Source: Mesorhizobium sp. WSM3859 (GTDB taxonomy: Bacteria; Pseudomonadota; Alphaproteobacteria; Rhizobiales; Rhizobiaceae). Taken from it: a stretch of DNA of 64,000 nucleotides. Made by a program: the position numbers and the translations under genes. The stretch lies in contig NZ_NSGG01000001.1 in assembly GCF_002295065.1 (NCBI RefSeq), forward strand, positions 1 to 64,000. The letters run 5' to 3'. Positions within the stretch are counted from its first letter, which is position 1. The number at the start of each line of letters is the position of its first letter. Positions 42,610 to 52,621 of the stretch are shown in pieces. Under the pieces are notes generated by a model, which saw only the letters and a list, made by a program, of their open reading frames with translations, was not told the origin of the DNA and did no database searches.

Positions 42610-43980
42610 CTATTCCGCCGCAGCTTTCTTCCTCGCCGCCGCGGCCGAGGCGAAGCGCTCGCGCAATTCCTTGCCCTTGCCGGGGATCGTCTTCTGGCGG
42701 GCGCGGCCGAAGGCCAGCGCGTCGTCCGGCACGTTTTCGGTGATCACGCTGCCGGACGCAATGTAGCCGCCCTTGCCGATCGTGACCGGCGCCACCAGCG
42801 AGGAATTCGAGCCGACAAAGGCGCCCTCGCCGATATCGGTGAAGAATTTGGAGTAGCCGTCGTAATTACACGTGATGGTGCCGGCGCCGATATTCGCGCT
42901 CGCACCCACCCGCGCGTCGCCGATATAGGTCAGGTGGTTGACCTTGGCGCCCTCCTCGATCGTCGCCTGCTTGACCTCGCAGAAATTGCCGACCTTTGCC
43001 TTGTTGCGAAGGTCTGCGCCCGGCCGCAGCCGCGCGAACGGCCCGACATCGCAATTGGACGCAATCGAAGCGCCCTCGATATGGCTGAAAGCGTGGATCT
43101 TGACGCCCGAGGCTATTCTGACGCCCGGCCCGAACCAGACATTCGGCTCGACGATCGTGTCGGCGCCGATCTCGGTATCGTGCGAGAAATAGACGGTTTC
43201 GGGCGCGATCAGCGTCACGCCCGACAGCATCGCCTCGCGCCGCCGGCGCGCCTGCCAGATCGATTCCGCCTCGGCAAGCTCGGCCCGGTTGTTGATGCCG
43301 AGAGCATTTTCGAAGCTCGCTTCCGTAGCCACCACGTCGAGCCCCTCAGCGCCGGCGATCTCGACAATGTCGGTGAGGTAGTATTCGCCCTTGGCGTTCT
43401 TGTTGCCGACCTTGTCGAGCAGCCGCAACGCATGCTTGCCCGCCACAGCCATCATGCCTGCATTGCAGAAGCCGATCTTCTTCTCCTCGTCGGAGCAGTC
43501 TTTTTCCTCGCGGATGGCGATGAGATGGCCGCCCTTTTCGATCAGCCGGCCATAGCCGGTCGGGCTCGGCGGTCGAAAGCCGATGACGACGACGGCGGCA
43601 CCCGCCGCCAGCTTCTGCCGCGCGGCGGCCAGCGCTCCGGCATCGATCAGAGGCGTATCACCGAACATGACGAGGATGTCGTCGTAACCCTTTGATATCG
43701 CTTCGCGAGCAGCCAGAACGGCATGCGCGGTGCCGAGCCGCTTCTCCTGCACGAAAGTCTCCGCCTTGGGCGCGAATTTCTGTGCTGCCTTGCGCATTTC
43801 CTCCGCGCCGTGGCCAATCACCAGCGCCAGGCCGGTGGCCCCAGCCGCCTCGGCGGCCTTCACGACATGCGCCACCATGGGCAGGCCGGCAATGGCATGC
43901 AGCACCTTGGGCATCGCGCTTTTCATGCGCGTGCCCTCGCCGGCTGCGAGGATAACGGACAGGCAGGATCTCTGGCTCAT
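42610..43980 (-). CDS. glmU: bifunctional GlcNAc-1-P uridyltransferase / GlcN-1-P acetyltransferase
   Basis: A 456-residue enzyme for the last two steps to UDP-GlcNAc. The uridyltransferase half has [20 protein letters not shown] and [12 protein letters not shown], and the trimeric left-handed helix half has [60 protein letters not shown] and [20 protein letters not shown]. Length is normal. ATG 43980 fits the family; 43989 is also in frame. It ends just four bp from the opposing small gene. Confidence 0.97.
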   Translation of the reverse strand: MSQRSCLSVILAAGEGTRMKSAMPKVLHAIAGLPMVAHVVKAAEAAGATGLALVIGHGAEEMRKAAQKFAPKAETFVQEKRLGTAHAVLAAREAISKGYDDILVMFGDTPLIDAGALAAARQKLAAGAAVVVIGFRPPSPTGYGRLIEKGGHLIAIREEKDCSDEEKKIGFCNAGMMAVAGKHALRLLDKVGNKNAKGEYYLTDIVEIAGAEGLDVVATEASFENALGINNRAELAEAESIWQARRRREAMLSGVTLIAPETVYFSHDTEIGADTIVEPNVWFGPGVRIASGVKIHAFSHIEGASIASNCDVGPFARLRPGADLRNKAKVGNFCEVKQATIEEGAKVNHLTYIGDARVGASANIGAGTITCNYDGYSKFFTDIGEGAFVGSNSSLVAPVTIGKGGYIASGSVITENVPDDALAFGRARQKTIPGKGKELRERFASAAAARKKAAAE

Positions 43981-44345
43981 GGGTGGCAACCGTATGAAAT
44001 GGTTTGAATCAATGCATGCTAGCAGCGGCGTGATGCTGCACCAATGCGGTTAAATTCCGGTGAGACGGCGGAGCGAAGTCTCCAAGCGCGGATGTCCGGT
44101 GAGGTTCCAGATACAAAAGCACCGCCGCGGTGGCGTCAGCCGGTTACATAGGTCAGGAAATATCCCCGGCCTGCTGGGAGTGCTGTGTCAGCATCGGCGG
44201 AGGCCGCGAGCGTGTCGTCGGTTCTCTGTTGGCGGGGGCGACTCGAACGCTCCACGCCTCGAAAGCGGGATAGCGAATTCTCGTGAAGGCAAGGGTAAGC
44301 TGCGTTTCCGTTCCATATCGGCGGAGACTGGGAGAGGTGGATACC
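43981..44345. other. 365-bp gap between glmU and the cyclase gene
   Basis: It probably contains the divergent promoters of glmU and the cyclase. It has a small hairpin CACCG/CGGTG near 44120 and no other structure. The cyclase frame is open from 44283, but residues before 44346 look noncoding. Confidence 0.5.
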
Positions 44346-46148
44346 ATGCGCGCGGCGCGTCTGGAAGTTGGCAGGACATGGACGCGGGGCGGCCCGCGTG
44401 CAGGCGTATGGCCGAGCACGCAGCGCCACCTCGCAGCGATCCTGGCTTGCGACGTGGTCGGCTACTCGCGCCTGATGGAGCGCGACGAACGTGGCACGCT
44501 CGAGCGGCTCAAGACCTACCGCAAGGATCTCCTCGAACCGCTGGTCTCCGAGCACCACGGTCGGGTCGTCAAGCTCACCGGCGACGGCATGCTGTGTGAG
44601 TTCGCGAGCGTCGTTAACGCGGTGACCTCGGCGATGGCAATCCAGCAGGCCTTGGCGGAGCACGAGTCGGAGACGCCCGAGGAAGAGCGGATTCGCTTCC
44701 GCATCGGCGTCAATCTCGGGGACGTGGTCTGCGAGGAGGACGGTGACATCTACGGCGACGGGGTCAATATCGCCGCCCGCCTCGAAAGCGTCGCCGATCC
44801 AGGCACAGTGGTCGTCTCGGGTACCGCTTACGACCACCTTCAGGGCAAGCTCGACTGCGGCTTCACGCCGCTTGGCGACCTGCGCCTCAAGAACATCGAG
44901 CGGCCGGTGCGCGCTTACCGCGTCGAGGCCGACGCCAGTGCCGCACCGCCTCCCCTGCCCGAGAAACCTTCGATCGCGGTTCTGCCCTTCACCAACATGA
45001 GCGGTGACCCCGACCAGGAATACTTCGCCGACGGGCTGGTGGAGGACATCATCACGGGATTGAGCCGGGTGGACTCCTTCTTCGTGATCGCCCGCAACTC
45101 GTCCTTCACCTACAAGGGCCGCGCCGTAGACCTGCGCCAGGTCGGGCGCGAGCTGGGCGTCCGCTACGTGCTCGAAGGCAGCATCCGCAGAGCAGGTTCG
45201 CGGGTCCGCATCAGTGGGCAGTTGGTTGACGCGATCAGCGGGCACCATGTCTGGGCCGACCGCTTCGAGGGCGACATGTGTGACATCTTCGACCTGCAGG
45301 ACAAGGTGACCGAGAGCGTCGTCGGCGCTGTCGAGCCAAGCATCCGGCTGGAGGAGATCAAGCAGGCGCGCATGAAGCCGACCGACTACATGAGCGCCTA
45401 CGACCTCTACCTTCGCGCGCTGCCGCGCTTCTACAGCATGACCCGCGAAGGCTTTGCCGACGTGCGTCGGCTCACCAACGAGGCGCTCAGCATTGACCCT
45501 GGCTTCAACTTGGCGAAGGCACTCGGCGCCTATATCCGCAGCATCTCCGTGAGCCAGTGCTGGCACGAGCCCGACGATACCAGAGTCGCCACGCGCATGG
45601 CGCGCGAGGTATTGGCGGAAGCGCGCGACGACCCCACGAGCCTGCGCTTCGCCGCGCAGGTGATTGCCTACAGCGCGAAGGACTACGAGATGGCGCTGGC
45701 CACTATCGAACGATCCCTGCGGCTCAATCCCAATTCGGCGCAGGGCCATACGAGCTGCGGCTGGGTCAACGCACATTCCGGCCGCCCGCTCGTCGCAATC
45801 GAGCATTTTCACAGGGCAATGCGGCTGAGCCCGGTCGATCCCGAGAAGGGCATCGCGCTCTCGGGCATCGGCATGAGCTACCTGATGCTCGAGCGCTACG
45901 AGGAAGCGCTGGCATGGGGAGAACGCGCGCTGCACGAGATGCCGAATTACGGGTCCTCGCACCGGGTGGTGATCATGGCGCTGGTCAAACTCAACCGGCT
46001 GGAGGAGGCGCGGGCGGCGGCGCGGCGGCTGATGGAGGCGTTCCCGACCTTCACGCTCACCCTGCAGAGACAGATCAACCCATGGCAGGACAAGGTGTTC
46101 GGCGAGCGTTACGTCGAGGCCTTGGGCATCGCCGGCGTGCCGGAGTGA
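44346..46148 (+). CDS. class III adenylate cyclase with TPR region
   Basis: A 600-residue cytoplasmic protein. Residues 25-195 hold the cyclase domain: RHLAAILACDVVGYSRLMER with a metal Asp, LTGDGMLCEFASVVNAVTSA, and YGDGVNIAARLESVADPGTV with the Asn/Arg of the active site. A central segment (IAVLPFTNMSGDPDQEYFAD) of the type found in TolB/FlgO-like regulators follows, then TPR-like helices to the end. Rhizobia carry many such fusions, and few are studied. ATG 44346 has GGGAGAGG upstream. It makes cAMP if active; the signal is unknown. Confidence 0.88.
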   Translation: MRAARLEVGRTWTRGGPRAGVWPSTQRHLAAILACDVVGYSRLMERDERGTLERLKTYRKDLLEPLVSEHHGRVVKLTGDGMLCEFASVVNAVTSAMAIQQALAEHESETPEEERIRFRIGVNLGDVVCEEDGDIYGDGVNIAARLESVADPGTVVVSGTAYDHLQGKLDCGFTPLGDLRLKNIERPVRAYRVEADASAAPPPLPEKPSIAVLPFTNMSGDPDQEYFADGLVEDIITGLSRVDSFFVIARNSSFTYKGRAVDLRQVGRELGVRYVLEGSIRRAGSRVRISGQLVDAISGHHVWADRFEGDMCDIFDLQDKVTESVVGAVEPSIRLEEIKQARMKPTDYMSAYDLYLRALPRFYSMTREGFADVRRLTNEALSIDPGFNLAKALGAYIRSISVSQCWHEPDDTRVATRMAREVLAEARDDPTSLRFAAQVIAYSAKDYEMALATIERSLRLNPNSAQGHTSCGWVNAHSGRPLVAIEHFHRAMRLSPVDPEKGIALSGIGMSYLMLERYEEALAWGERALHEMPNYGSSHRVVIMALVKLNRLEEARAAARRLMEAFPTFTLTLQRQINPWQDKVFGERYVEALGIAGVPE

Positions 46149-46170
46149 TCGTCGCGCATAAAATGGCAGC

Positions 46171-46917
46171 CTACCCCAACCGCCCCAGCGCCGGGAAATT
46201 CTCGAGCAGCCAGTAGGAGACGCTCTGCACGCCGCCGGTGAGGAAAAACACGCCGGCAACGACCAGCAGCGCGCCGATCCCCTTCTCGACGCGGCCGAGA
46301 TGGACGCGGAACTTGCCGAGGAAGCGCATGAAAGCGCCAGAGAACAGCGCCGCGATCAGGAACGGAATGCCGAGCCCGAGCGAATAGGCGGCGAGCAGCA
46401 GCGCGCCCTCACCCACCGTTTCGCGCCCGCCGGCCAAGGTCAGGATCGGCCCCAGCACCGGGCCGATGCAGGGCGTCCAGCCGAAAGCGAAGGCCAATCC
46501 CATGACATAGGCGGCGACCATGTTTGCGGGCTTGCCCTGCGACTGGAAACGCGCCTCGCGCGAAAGCAGCGGGATGCGCAATATGCCAAGGAAGTTCAGC
46601 CCCATGATGATGATCAGCGCGCCCGCCGCCATCGCCAGCGGTTCCTGCCACACGCGCAGCAGCCTACCGATGGTCGAGGCACCGGCGCCGAGCGCGACGA
46701 ACACCGTGGAGAAGCCGAGCACGAAAGCAAGCGATGCATAAAGCAGCGCGCCGCGCGTGCCCTCGCGCGCCGTGATGCCGGCATTGCCGCGGAAATCGTC
46801 GACCGAGACACCGGCCATGTAGCAGAGATAGGGCGGCACCAGCGGCAGCACGCAAGGTGACAGGAACGAGATCGCTCCCGCCCCGACCGCGCTGACATAG
46901 CCGATGTCCAATGCCAT
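46171..46917 (-). CDS. CcdA-like cytochrome c biogenesis membrane protein
   Basis: A 248-residue inner-membrane protein of the DsbD/CcdA family that carries electrons across the membrane to periplasmic thiol proteins. Six helices are visible. The two reactive cysteines lie in ISFLSPCVLPLVPPYLCYMA and AFGWTPCIGPVLGPILTLAG, at the PC positions kept in the family. ATG 46917 matches the family start. No heme-maturation or thioredoxin gene is adjacent, so its partner is unknown. It is convergent with the cyclase gene. Confidence 0.88.
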   Translation of the reverse strand: MALDIGYVSAVGAGAISFLSPCVLPLVPPYLCYMAGVSVDDFRGNAGITAREGTRGALLYASLAFVLGFSTVFVALGAGASTIGRLLRVWQEPLAMAAGALIIIMGLNFLGILRIPLLSREARFQSQGKPANMVAAYVMGLAFAFGWTPCIGPVLGPILTLAGGRETVGEGALLLAAYSLGLGIPFLIAALFSGAFMRFLGKFRVHLGRVEKGIGALLVVAGVFFLTGGVQSVSYWLLENFPALGRLG

Positions 46918-47084
46918 CCAATGAGTCTCGATTGTGCTGGGGTCGATATAGCGATGCGGGCACGCCCCTGCCAATCACCATTGTGTGGTGCGTCGCCGCT
47001 TCGCCGCAGGAAGAAACATGCTTCCCAACACGTTGACCAAATGAGCGCGCGATCGCCGCGCGCTTGTTCTCAGGGAGATTCAGC

Positions 47085-47462
47085 ATGAAAACGATCGCAC
47101 TCGGGTTTGCCGCCCTTCTGCTCGGCACCGCCGCGTCCCAGGCCGCGGAAGCCTGGAAGGAAGCCGAGGTTGGCGGCACGAAGATCTACACCGACGCCAA
47201 GGGCATGACGCTCTATACTTTCGACAAGGACGAGAAGGGCAAGTCCAACTGCTATGACAAATGCGCCGCCAACTGGCCGCCGCTGAAAGCCAAGGCGAGC
47301 GCGAAGACCGAAGGCGAATGGTCTGTCGTCAAGCGCACCGACGGCACCCATATGTGGGCCTATGACGGCAAGCCGGTCTACACCTTCGTCAAGGACAAGA
47401 AGGCCGGCGACATGACCGGCGAAGGCGTTGCCGGAGCCTGGCACGTCGTCAAGGCAGATTGA
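47085..47462 (+). CDS. secreted lipoprotein-repeat protein (COG4315 type)
   Basis: A 125-residue periplasmic protein. MKTIALGFAALLLGTAASQA is the signal peptide. The mature part has the family repeat twice: YTDAKGMTLYTFDKDEKGKS and WAYDGKPVYTFVKDKKAGD, with CYDKCAANWPPL between, probably disulfide-linked. Such repeats, Y-x-F-x-x-D, occur in many secreted proteins of unknown function. A good ribosome site (CAGGGAG) precedes ATG 47085, and a hairpin follows the stop. Confidence 0.88.
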   Translation: MKTIALGFAALLLGTAASQAAEAWKEAEVGGTKIYTDAKGMTLYTFDKDEKGKSNCYDKCAANWPPLKAKASAKTEGEWSVVKRTDGTHMWAYDGKPVYTFVKDKKAGDMTGEGVAGAWHVVKAD

Positions 47463-47483
47463 GCTCGCCTCATCGAGCGATCC

Positions 47484-47511
47484 GGCTGCCGGGTTCCTTG
47501 ATCCGGCAGCC
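47484..47511 (+). terminator. hairpin after the secreted repeat protein
   Basis: GGCTGCCGG pairs with CCGGCAGCC around a ten-base loop, 22 bp after the stop codon. The following sequence is only weakly T-rich (CATCTTT). Confidence 0.5.
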
Positions 47512-47582
47512 AGTCATCTTTCCGCCGGTCACCACCGGTTCGGCGCGCCCACGCCTCCTTCGCCAAAAATGTGATCCTTGCC

Positions 47583-47601
47583 ATACACTCTAAGAGTGTA
47601 T
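47583..47601. promoter_or_regulatory. perfect 19-bp palindrome upstream of topA
   Basis: ATACACTCT-A-AGAGTGTAT is perfectly symmetric with nine-base arms. It lies 140 bp before the topA start and 121 bp after the previous gene. Its size and symmetry fit a dimeric repressor site. The sequence around it has no gene that explains it. Confidence 0.55.
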
Positions 47602-47740
47602 CGTCGGCGGCCGCTTCCCAAATTGGCCGCTTCCCCTTGACCGATTGCAAAAGCACGGCCATGTGAGCGACGAAAAGAGTGGGATTTCGTCGTGCGTCGC
47701 GGAGTTCTTCCGCCACCTCACAGCTGATTAAAGAGACCTC

Positions 47741-50308
47741 ATGGACGTCGTCGTCGTCGAATCGCCGGCCAAGGCGAAGACAATCAACAAATATCTGGGC
47801 AAGAACTATAAGGTTCTGGCCTCGTTCGGCCATGTCCGCGATCTGCCGGCCAAGGACGGCTCGGTGCGCCCTGACGAGGACTTCGCCATGTCCTGGTCGG
47901 TCGACACGGCGTCCGGCAAGCGCCTCGCCGACATCGCCAAGGCGGTCAAGGACGCTGACGGCCTGATCCTCGCCACCGACCCGGATCGTGAGGGCGAGGC
48001 GATTTCATGGCATGTGCTGGAAGTCCTGAAGCAGAAGCGCGCGCTGAAGGACAAGCCGGTCAGCCGCGTCGTCTTCAACGCCATCACCAAGGCCTCGGTG
48101 CTCGACGCGATGGCCAACCCGCGCCAGATCGACGCGCCGCTGGTCGACGCCTATCTCGCCCGCCGCGCGCTCGACTATCTCGTCGGCTTCACGCTGTCGC
48201 CCGTGCTGTGGCGCAAGCTGCCGGGTGCCCGTTCCGCCGGCCGCGTCCAGTCGGTGGCGCTGCGCCTCGTCTGCGACCGCGAATCCGAGATCGAGCGCTT
48301 CATCCGCGAGGAATACTGGCAGATCGCGGCCATCCTCAACACGCCGCGTAACGACAGTTTCGAAGCGCGGCTGACCGCCTTTGCCGGCAAGAAGCTGCAA
48401 AAACTCGATATCGCCAACAAGGCGCAGGCTGACGACATCAAGGCGATGCTGGAAGGCGCGACCTTCAAGGCATTGTCGGTCGAGGCCAAGCCGACAAAGC
48501 GCAATCCCGGCCCGCCCTTCACCACCTCGACGCTGCAGCAGGCTGCCTCCTCCGGGCTCGGCTTCTCGGCGACGCGCACCATGCAGGTAGCGCAAAAGCT
48601 CTATGAAGGCATGGATGTCGGCGGCGAGACCGCCGGCCTCATCACCTATATGCGAACCGACGGCGTGCAGATGGCGCCGGAGGCGATCGAGGCCGCCCGT
48701 AACGCCATCGTCAGCGAATTCGGCGCGAAATACCTGCCGGAAAAGCCGCGTTTCTACACCACCAAGGCCAAGAACGCCCAGGAAGCGCACGAGGCGATTC
48801 GCCCGACCGATTTCCGGCGCACGCCGGCTTCCGTCCGGCAATATCTCGACGCCGACCAGGCCCGTCTCTACGAGCTGATCTGGAAGCGCGCCATCGCCAG
48901 CCAGATGCAGCCGGCCGAGATCGAGCGCACCACGGTCGAGATCGAGGCGGTCAACGGCGCCCGTACCGCGGAGCTGCGCGCGATCGGTTCGGTCGTCCGC
49001 TTCGATGGCTTCATCGCCGCCTATACCGACCAGAAGGACGAGGACGCGGAGGACGAGGAGAGCCGCCGCCTGCCCGAGATCCGCTCCGGCGAGCAGCTCG
49101 CCCGCCAGGCGATCAACGCCACCCAGCACACGACCGAGCCGCCGCCGCGCTATTCCGAAGCGTCGCTGATCAAGAAGCTGGAAGAGCTCGGCATCGGCCG
49201 GCCGTCGACCTACACCGCGATCCTGAAGACGCTCGAGGATCGCGACTATGTCACCATCGACCGGCGCAAGCTGGTGCCGCAGGCCAAGGGCCGGCTGCTC
49301 TCGGCCTTCCTCGAGAGTTTCTTCGAGCGTTACGTCGAATATGACTTCACCGCATCGCTCGAGGAGAAGCTCGACGAGATTTCCGACGGCAAGCTCGCCT
49401 GGAAGGACGTTCTGCGCGATTTCTGGAAGGATTTCTCCGGCGCCGTCGACGACATCAAGGAGCTGCGTGTCACCGACGTGCTCGATGCGCTCAACGAAGA
49501 GCTCGCGCCGCTTGTCTTCCCGGAGCGCGAGGACGGCTCCAACCCGCGCATCTGCCCGAAATGCGGCACCGGAAACCTGTCACTGAAACTTGGAAAGTTC
49601 GGCGCCTTCGTCGGCTGCTCGAACTATCCGGAGTGCTCCTACACCCGCCAGCTCGGCGACGCCGCCAACCCCAATGGCGAGAACGGCAATGGCGAGGACG
49701 GCGTCAAGCTGCTCGGCAAGGACCCCTACACCGCTGAGGAAATCACGCTGAGGAGCGGCCGTTTCGGCCCCTATATCCAGCGCGGCGAAGGCAAGGAAGC
49801 CAAGCGCTCCAGCCTGCCCAAGGGCTGGACGCCCGAGTCGATCGACCATGAGAAGGCGCTGGCGCTTCTGTCGCTGCCGCGCGATGTCGGAAAACATCCT
49901 GAAACCGGCAAGATGATCTCTGCCGGCCTCGGGCGCTACGGCCCGTTCGTGCTGCACGACGGCACCTACGCCAATCTGGAGAGCATCGACGACGTGTTCT
50001 CGATCGGCTTGAACCGCGCCGTCTCGGTGATCGCCGAGAAGCAGCAGAAGGGCAGGGGCGGCCGCAACGGCGCCACGCCGGCGGCGCTGAAGGAGCTTGG
50101 CGACCATCCCGACGGCGGCGGTAAGATCGTCGTGCGCGACGGCCGCTACGGGCCCTATGTCAATTACGGCAAGGTCAATGCGACGCTGCCCAAGGGCAAG
50201 GACCCGCAATCGGTGACGATGGAAGAGGCGCTCGCCCTGATCGCCGAAAAGGAAGCCAAGGGCGGGGGCGGCAAGAAGCCCTTCCGCAGGGCGGCGAAGA
50301 AGGGGTAG
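47741..50308 (+). CDS. topA: DNA topoisomerase I
   Basis: An 855-residue type IA topoisomerase that relaxes negative supercoils. The TOPRIM domain starts the protein (VVVESPAKAKTINKYLG, ATDPDREGEAISWHVLEVLK). The catalytic Tyr is in GLITYMRTDGVQM, and FTTSTLQQAASSGLGFSATR and RPSTYTAILKTLEDRDYVTI follow. A zinc ribbon CPKCGTGNLSLKLGKFGAFV with CSNYPEC precedes further basic repeats. It leads an operon with rnr (six bp apart) and the DUF983 gene. Confidence 0.97.
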   Translation: MDVVVVESPAKAKTINKYLGKNYKVLASFGHVRDLPAKDGSVRPDEDFAMSWSVDTASGKRLADIAKAVKDADGLILATDPDREGEAISWHVLEVLKQKRALKDKPVSRVVFNAITKASVLDAMANPRQIDAPLVDAYLARRALDYLVGFTLSPVLWRKLPGARSAGRVQSVALRLVCDRESEIERFIREEYWQIAAILNTPRNDSFEARLTAFAGKKLQKLDIANKAQADDIKAMLEGATFKALSVEAKPTKRNPGPPFTTSTLQQAASSGLGFSATRTMQVAQKLYEGMDVGGETAGLITYMRTDGVQMAPEAIEAARNAIVSEFGAKYLPEKPRFYTTKAKNAQEAHEAIRPTDFRRTPASVRQYLDADQARLYELIWKRAIASQMQPAEIERTTVEIEAVNGARTAELRAIGSVVRFDGFIAAYTDQKDEDAEDEESRRLPEIRSGEQLARQAINATQHTTEPPPRYSEASLIKKLEELGIGRPSTYTAILKTLEDRDYVTIDRRKLVPQAKGRLLSAFLESFFERYVEYDFTASLEEKLDEISDGKLAWKDVLRDFWKDFSGAVDDIKELRVTDVLDALNEELAPLVFPEREDGSNPRICPKCGTGNLSLKLGKFGAFVGCSNYPECSYTRQLGDAANPNGENGNGEDGVKLLGKDPYTAEEITLRSGRFGPYIQRGEGKEAKRSSLPKGWTPESIDHEKALALLSLPRDVGKHPETGKMISAGLGRYGPFVLHDGTYANLESIDDVFSIGLNRAVSVIAEKQQKGRGGRNGATPAALKELGDHPDGGGKIVVRDGRYGPYVNYGKVNATLPKGKDPQSVTMEEALALIAEKEAKGGGGKKPFRRAAKKG

Positions 50309-50314
50309 CAGGAC

Positions 50315-52621
50315 GTGGCGCGCAGGATCTCCGGAAGAAGCCACGGCGATCCGCGCCACGCCGACACCAGAGCCAAGGTCAAGGACGACTATCGGCCCTC
50401 GCGCGACGAGATCCTGCGCTACATCGCCGAAAATCCCGACCGTTCCGGCAAGCGCGAAATCGCCAAGGCCTTTGCCCTGCGCGGCGAGGATCGCGTCTGG
50501 CTGAAAGACATGCTGCGCGACCTGCAGGATGAGGGTCTGCTCAACAAGGAGCGCAAGCGCCTCACCCGCGCCGGCGCCGTGCCGCACGTCGCCGTGCTCG
50601 ACATTTTCGGCCGCGATGACGACGGCGTGCTCCTGGCCAATCCGAGCGAATATACCGGCGCCGGTTCGCCGCCTGTCATTGCCATCCGCATTTCGCGCGG
50701 TGCCAGCGGCCCCGCGCCCGGCATTGGCGACCGCGTGCTTGCAAAGACCTTCCCGACCGACGATCCGTCAGGCCCTGCCTATACCGGCCGGGTGATGAAG
50801 ATCTTCGAGAAGCGCAGCGACGCGGTGCTCGGCGTCTTCCGCGTGCTGAAGGACGGCACGTTCCGCATCGAGCCTGTCGAACGGCGTCAGCCGGAACTGA
50901 TCGTCGACAAGGAATTCCAGAACGGCGCCCGCAACGGCGACCTTGTCGAGGTCGAGCCGGCGCGCGCTTCGCGCTTCGGCCTGCCGCGCGCCAAGGTGCT
51001 GGCGGTGCTGGGGTCGCTCACCAGCGAGAAGGCGGTCTCGATGATCGCCATCCACGCCCATGACATTCCCCATGTCTTTCCGGCGGACGTGACTGCCGAG
51101 GCCGAGGCGGTGAAGCCGGCCACGCTTGCTCACCGCGAGGACTGGCGCGACCTGCCGCTGGTGACCATCGACCCCGCCGACGCCAAGGACCATGACGACG
51201 CTGTCTTCGCCGCGCCCGATACGGACGAGAAGAATCCCGGCGGCGTCGTCGTCACCGTGGCGATCGCCGATGTCGCCGCCTATATCCGCTACGGCACGCC
51301 GCTCGATCGCGAAGCGTTGAAGCGTGGCAATTCCGTCTATTTCCCGGACCGCGTCGTGCCGATGCTGCCCGAACGCATCTCGAACGATCTGTGCTCGCTG
51401 CGCGAAGGCGAGGACCGGCCGGCGATCGCCGTGCGCATGACTTTCTCCTCGGAAGGCCGCAAGCTCAAGCATTCCTTCCACCGCGTCATGATGAAATCGG
51501 CGGCCAAGCTCGCCTATCCGCAGGCGCAGGCGGCGATCGATGGCGTCCCCGACGACAAGACGCGGCCGATCCTCGACAGCGTCCTGAAGCCGCTTTGGGA
51601 TGCTTACTCGGTGCTGAAGCGCGGCCGCGACGCCCGGCAGCCGCTTGAACTCGACCTGCCGGAACGCAAGATCCTGCTGAAGCCCGACGGCACCGTCGAC
51701 CGGGTCGTGGTGCCGGAGCGTCTCGATGCGCATAAGCTCATCGAGGAGTTCATGATCCAGGCCAATGTCGCGGCCGCCGAGACATTGGAGGGCAAGAAAG
51801 AGCCCCTCGTCTACCGCATCCATGACGCGCCGTCGCTTGCCAAGCAGGAATCGCTGCGCGACTTCCTGCAGACGCTCAGCCTGTCCCTGGCGCGCGGCGC
51901 GCAGATGCGGCCCAGCCAGTTCAACGGCATTCTGGAACGGGTGCGCGGCGCCGACAACGAGGCGCTGGTCAATGAAGTCGTGCTGCGCTCGCAGAGCCAG
52001 GCCGAGTACTCGCCGAAGAACATCGGCCATTTCGGGCTCAACCTCCGGCGCTATGCGCATTTCACCTCGCCGATCCGCCGCTATGCCGATCTGATCGTGC
52101 ACCGGGGGCTGATCTCGGCGCTTGGTCTGGGGCAAGGCGGCCTGACGCAGCAGGAGGCGGACCGGCTGGAAGAAGTCGCCGCGCTGATCTCCGCCACGGA
52201 ACGCCGCGCCATGGCCGCCGAGCGCGACACAGTCGACCGGCTGATCGCCGCCTATCTCGCCGAGCGCGTCAACGACACATTCGACGCCCGCATTTCCGGC
52301 GTCACCAAGGCGGGGCTCTTTGTCCAATTGCCGCAGTATGGCGCCGACGGCTTTATTCCGGTGTCAACTCTGGGCGGCGACTACTATATCTACGACGAAA
52401 CCGCCCGATCGCTCTTCGGAGAACGCACCGGCAAAGGCTACCAGCTTGCCGACCGCGTCGAGGTCCGGTTGGTCGAGGTCGCGCCGATGGCCGGCGCGAT
52501 GCGCTTCGAGATGCTGACCGACCCGAAGCCCCTGCCCGGCTCGAGGCGGTCGTTCCACAAGGCCAAGGGTCGCGCCCGAGCGTCGCAATCGCGCGTCGGA
52601 CCGCGCGGCAGGAGACGGTAA
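50315..52621 (+). CDS. rnr: ribonuclease R
   Basis: A 768-residue 3'-5' exoribonuclease that degrades structured RNA. An N-terminal winged helix (REIAKAFALRGEDRVWLKDM) and cold-shock domain come first. The RNB domain follows with TIDPADAKDHDDAVFA (metal Asp residues), YFPDRVVPMLPERISNDLCS and HFTSPIRRYADLIVHRGLIS; an S1 domain (ARISGVTKAGLFVQLPQYGA) and a basic tail end it. The start is GTG. It is coupled to topA upstream, and its stop shares a base with the DUF983 start (TAATG). Confidence 0.96.
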   Translation: MARRISGRSHGDPRHADTRAKVKDDYRPSRDEILRYIAENPDRSGKREIAKAFALRGEDRVWLKDMLRDLQDEGLLNKERKRLTRAGAVPHVAVLDIFGRDDDGVLLANPSEYTGAGSPPVIAIRISRGASGPAPGIGDRVLAKTFPTDDPSGPAYTGRVMKIFEKRSDAVLGVFRVLKDGTFRIEPVERRQPELIVDKEFQNGARNGDLVEVEPARASRFGLPRAKVLAVLGSLTSEKAVSMIAIHAHDIPHVFPADVTAEAEAVKPATLAHREDWRDLPLVTIDPADAKDHDDAVFAAPDTDEKNPGGVVVTVAIADVAAYIRYGTPLDREALKRGNSVYFPDRVVPMLPERISNDLCSLREGEDRPAIAVRMTFSSEGRKLKHSFHRVMMKSAAKLAYPQAQAAIDGVPDDKTRPILDSVLKPLWDAYSVLKRGRDARQPLELDLPERKILLKPDGTVDRVVVPERLDAHKLIEEFMIQANVAAAETLEGKKEPLVYRIHDAPSLAKQESLRDFLQTLSLSLARGAQMRPSQFNGILERVRGADNEALVNEVVLRSQSQAEYSPKNIGHFGLNLRRYAHFTSPIRRYADLIVHRGLISALGLGQGGLTQQEADRLEEVAALISATERRAMAAERDTVDRLIAAYLAERVNDTFDARISGVTKAGLFVQLPQYGADGFIPVSTLGGDYYIYDETARSLFGERTGKGYQLADRVEVRLVEVAPMAGAMRFEMLTDPKPLPGSRRSFHKAKGRARASQSRVGPRGRRR

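Noticed and set aside
44136..46259. Minus-strand frame of 707 codons
   Set aside because: Antisense to the cyclase gene, whose catalytic motifs are intact.
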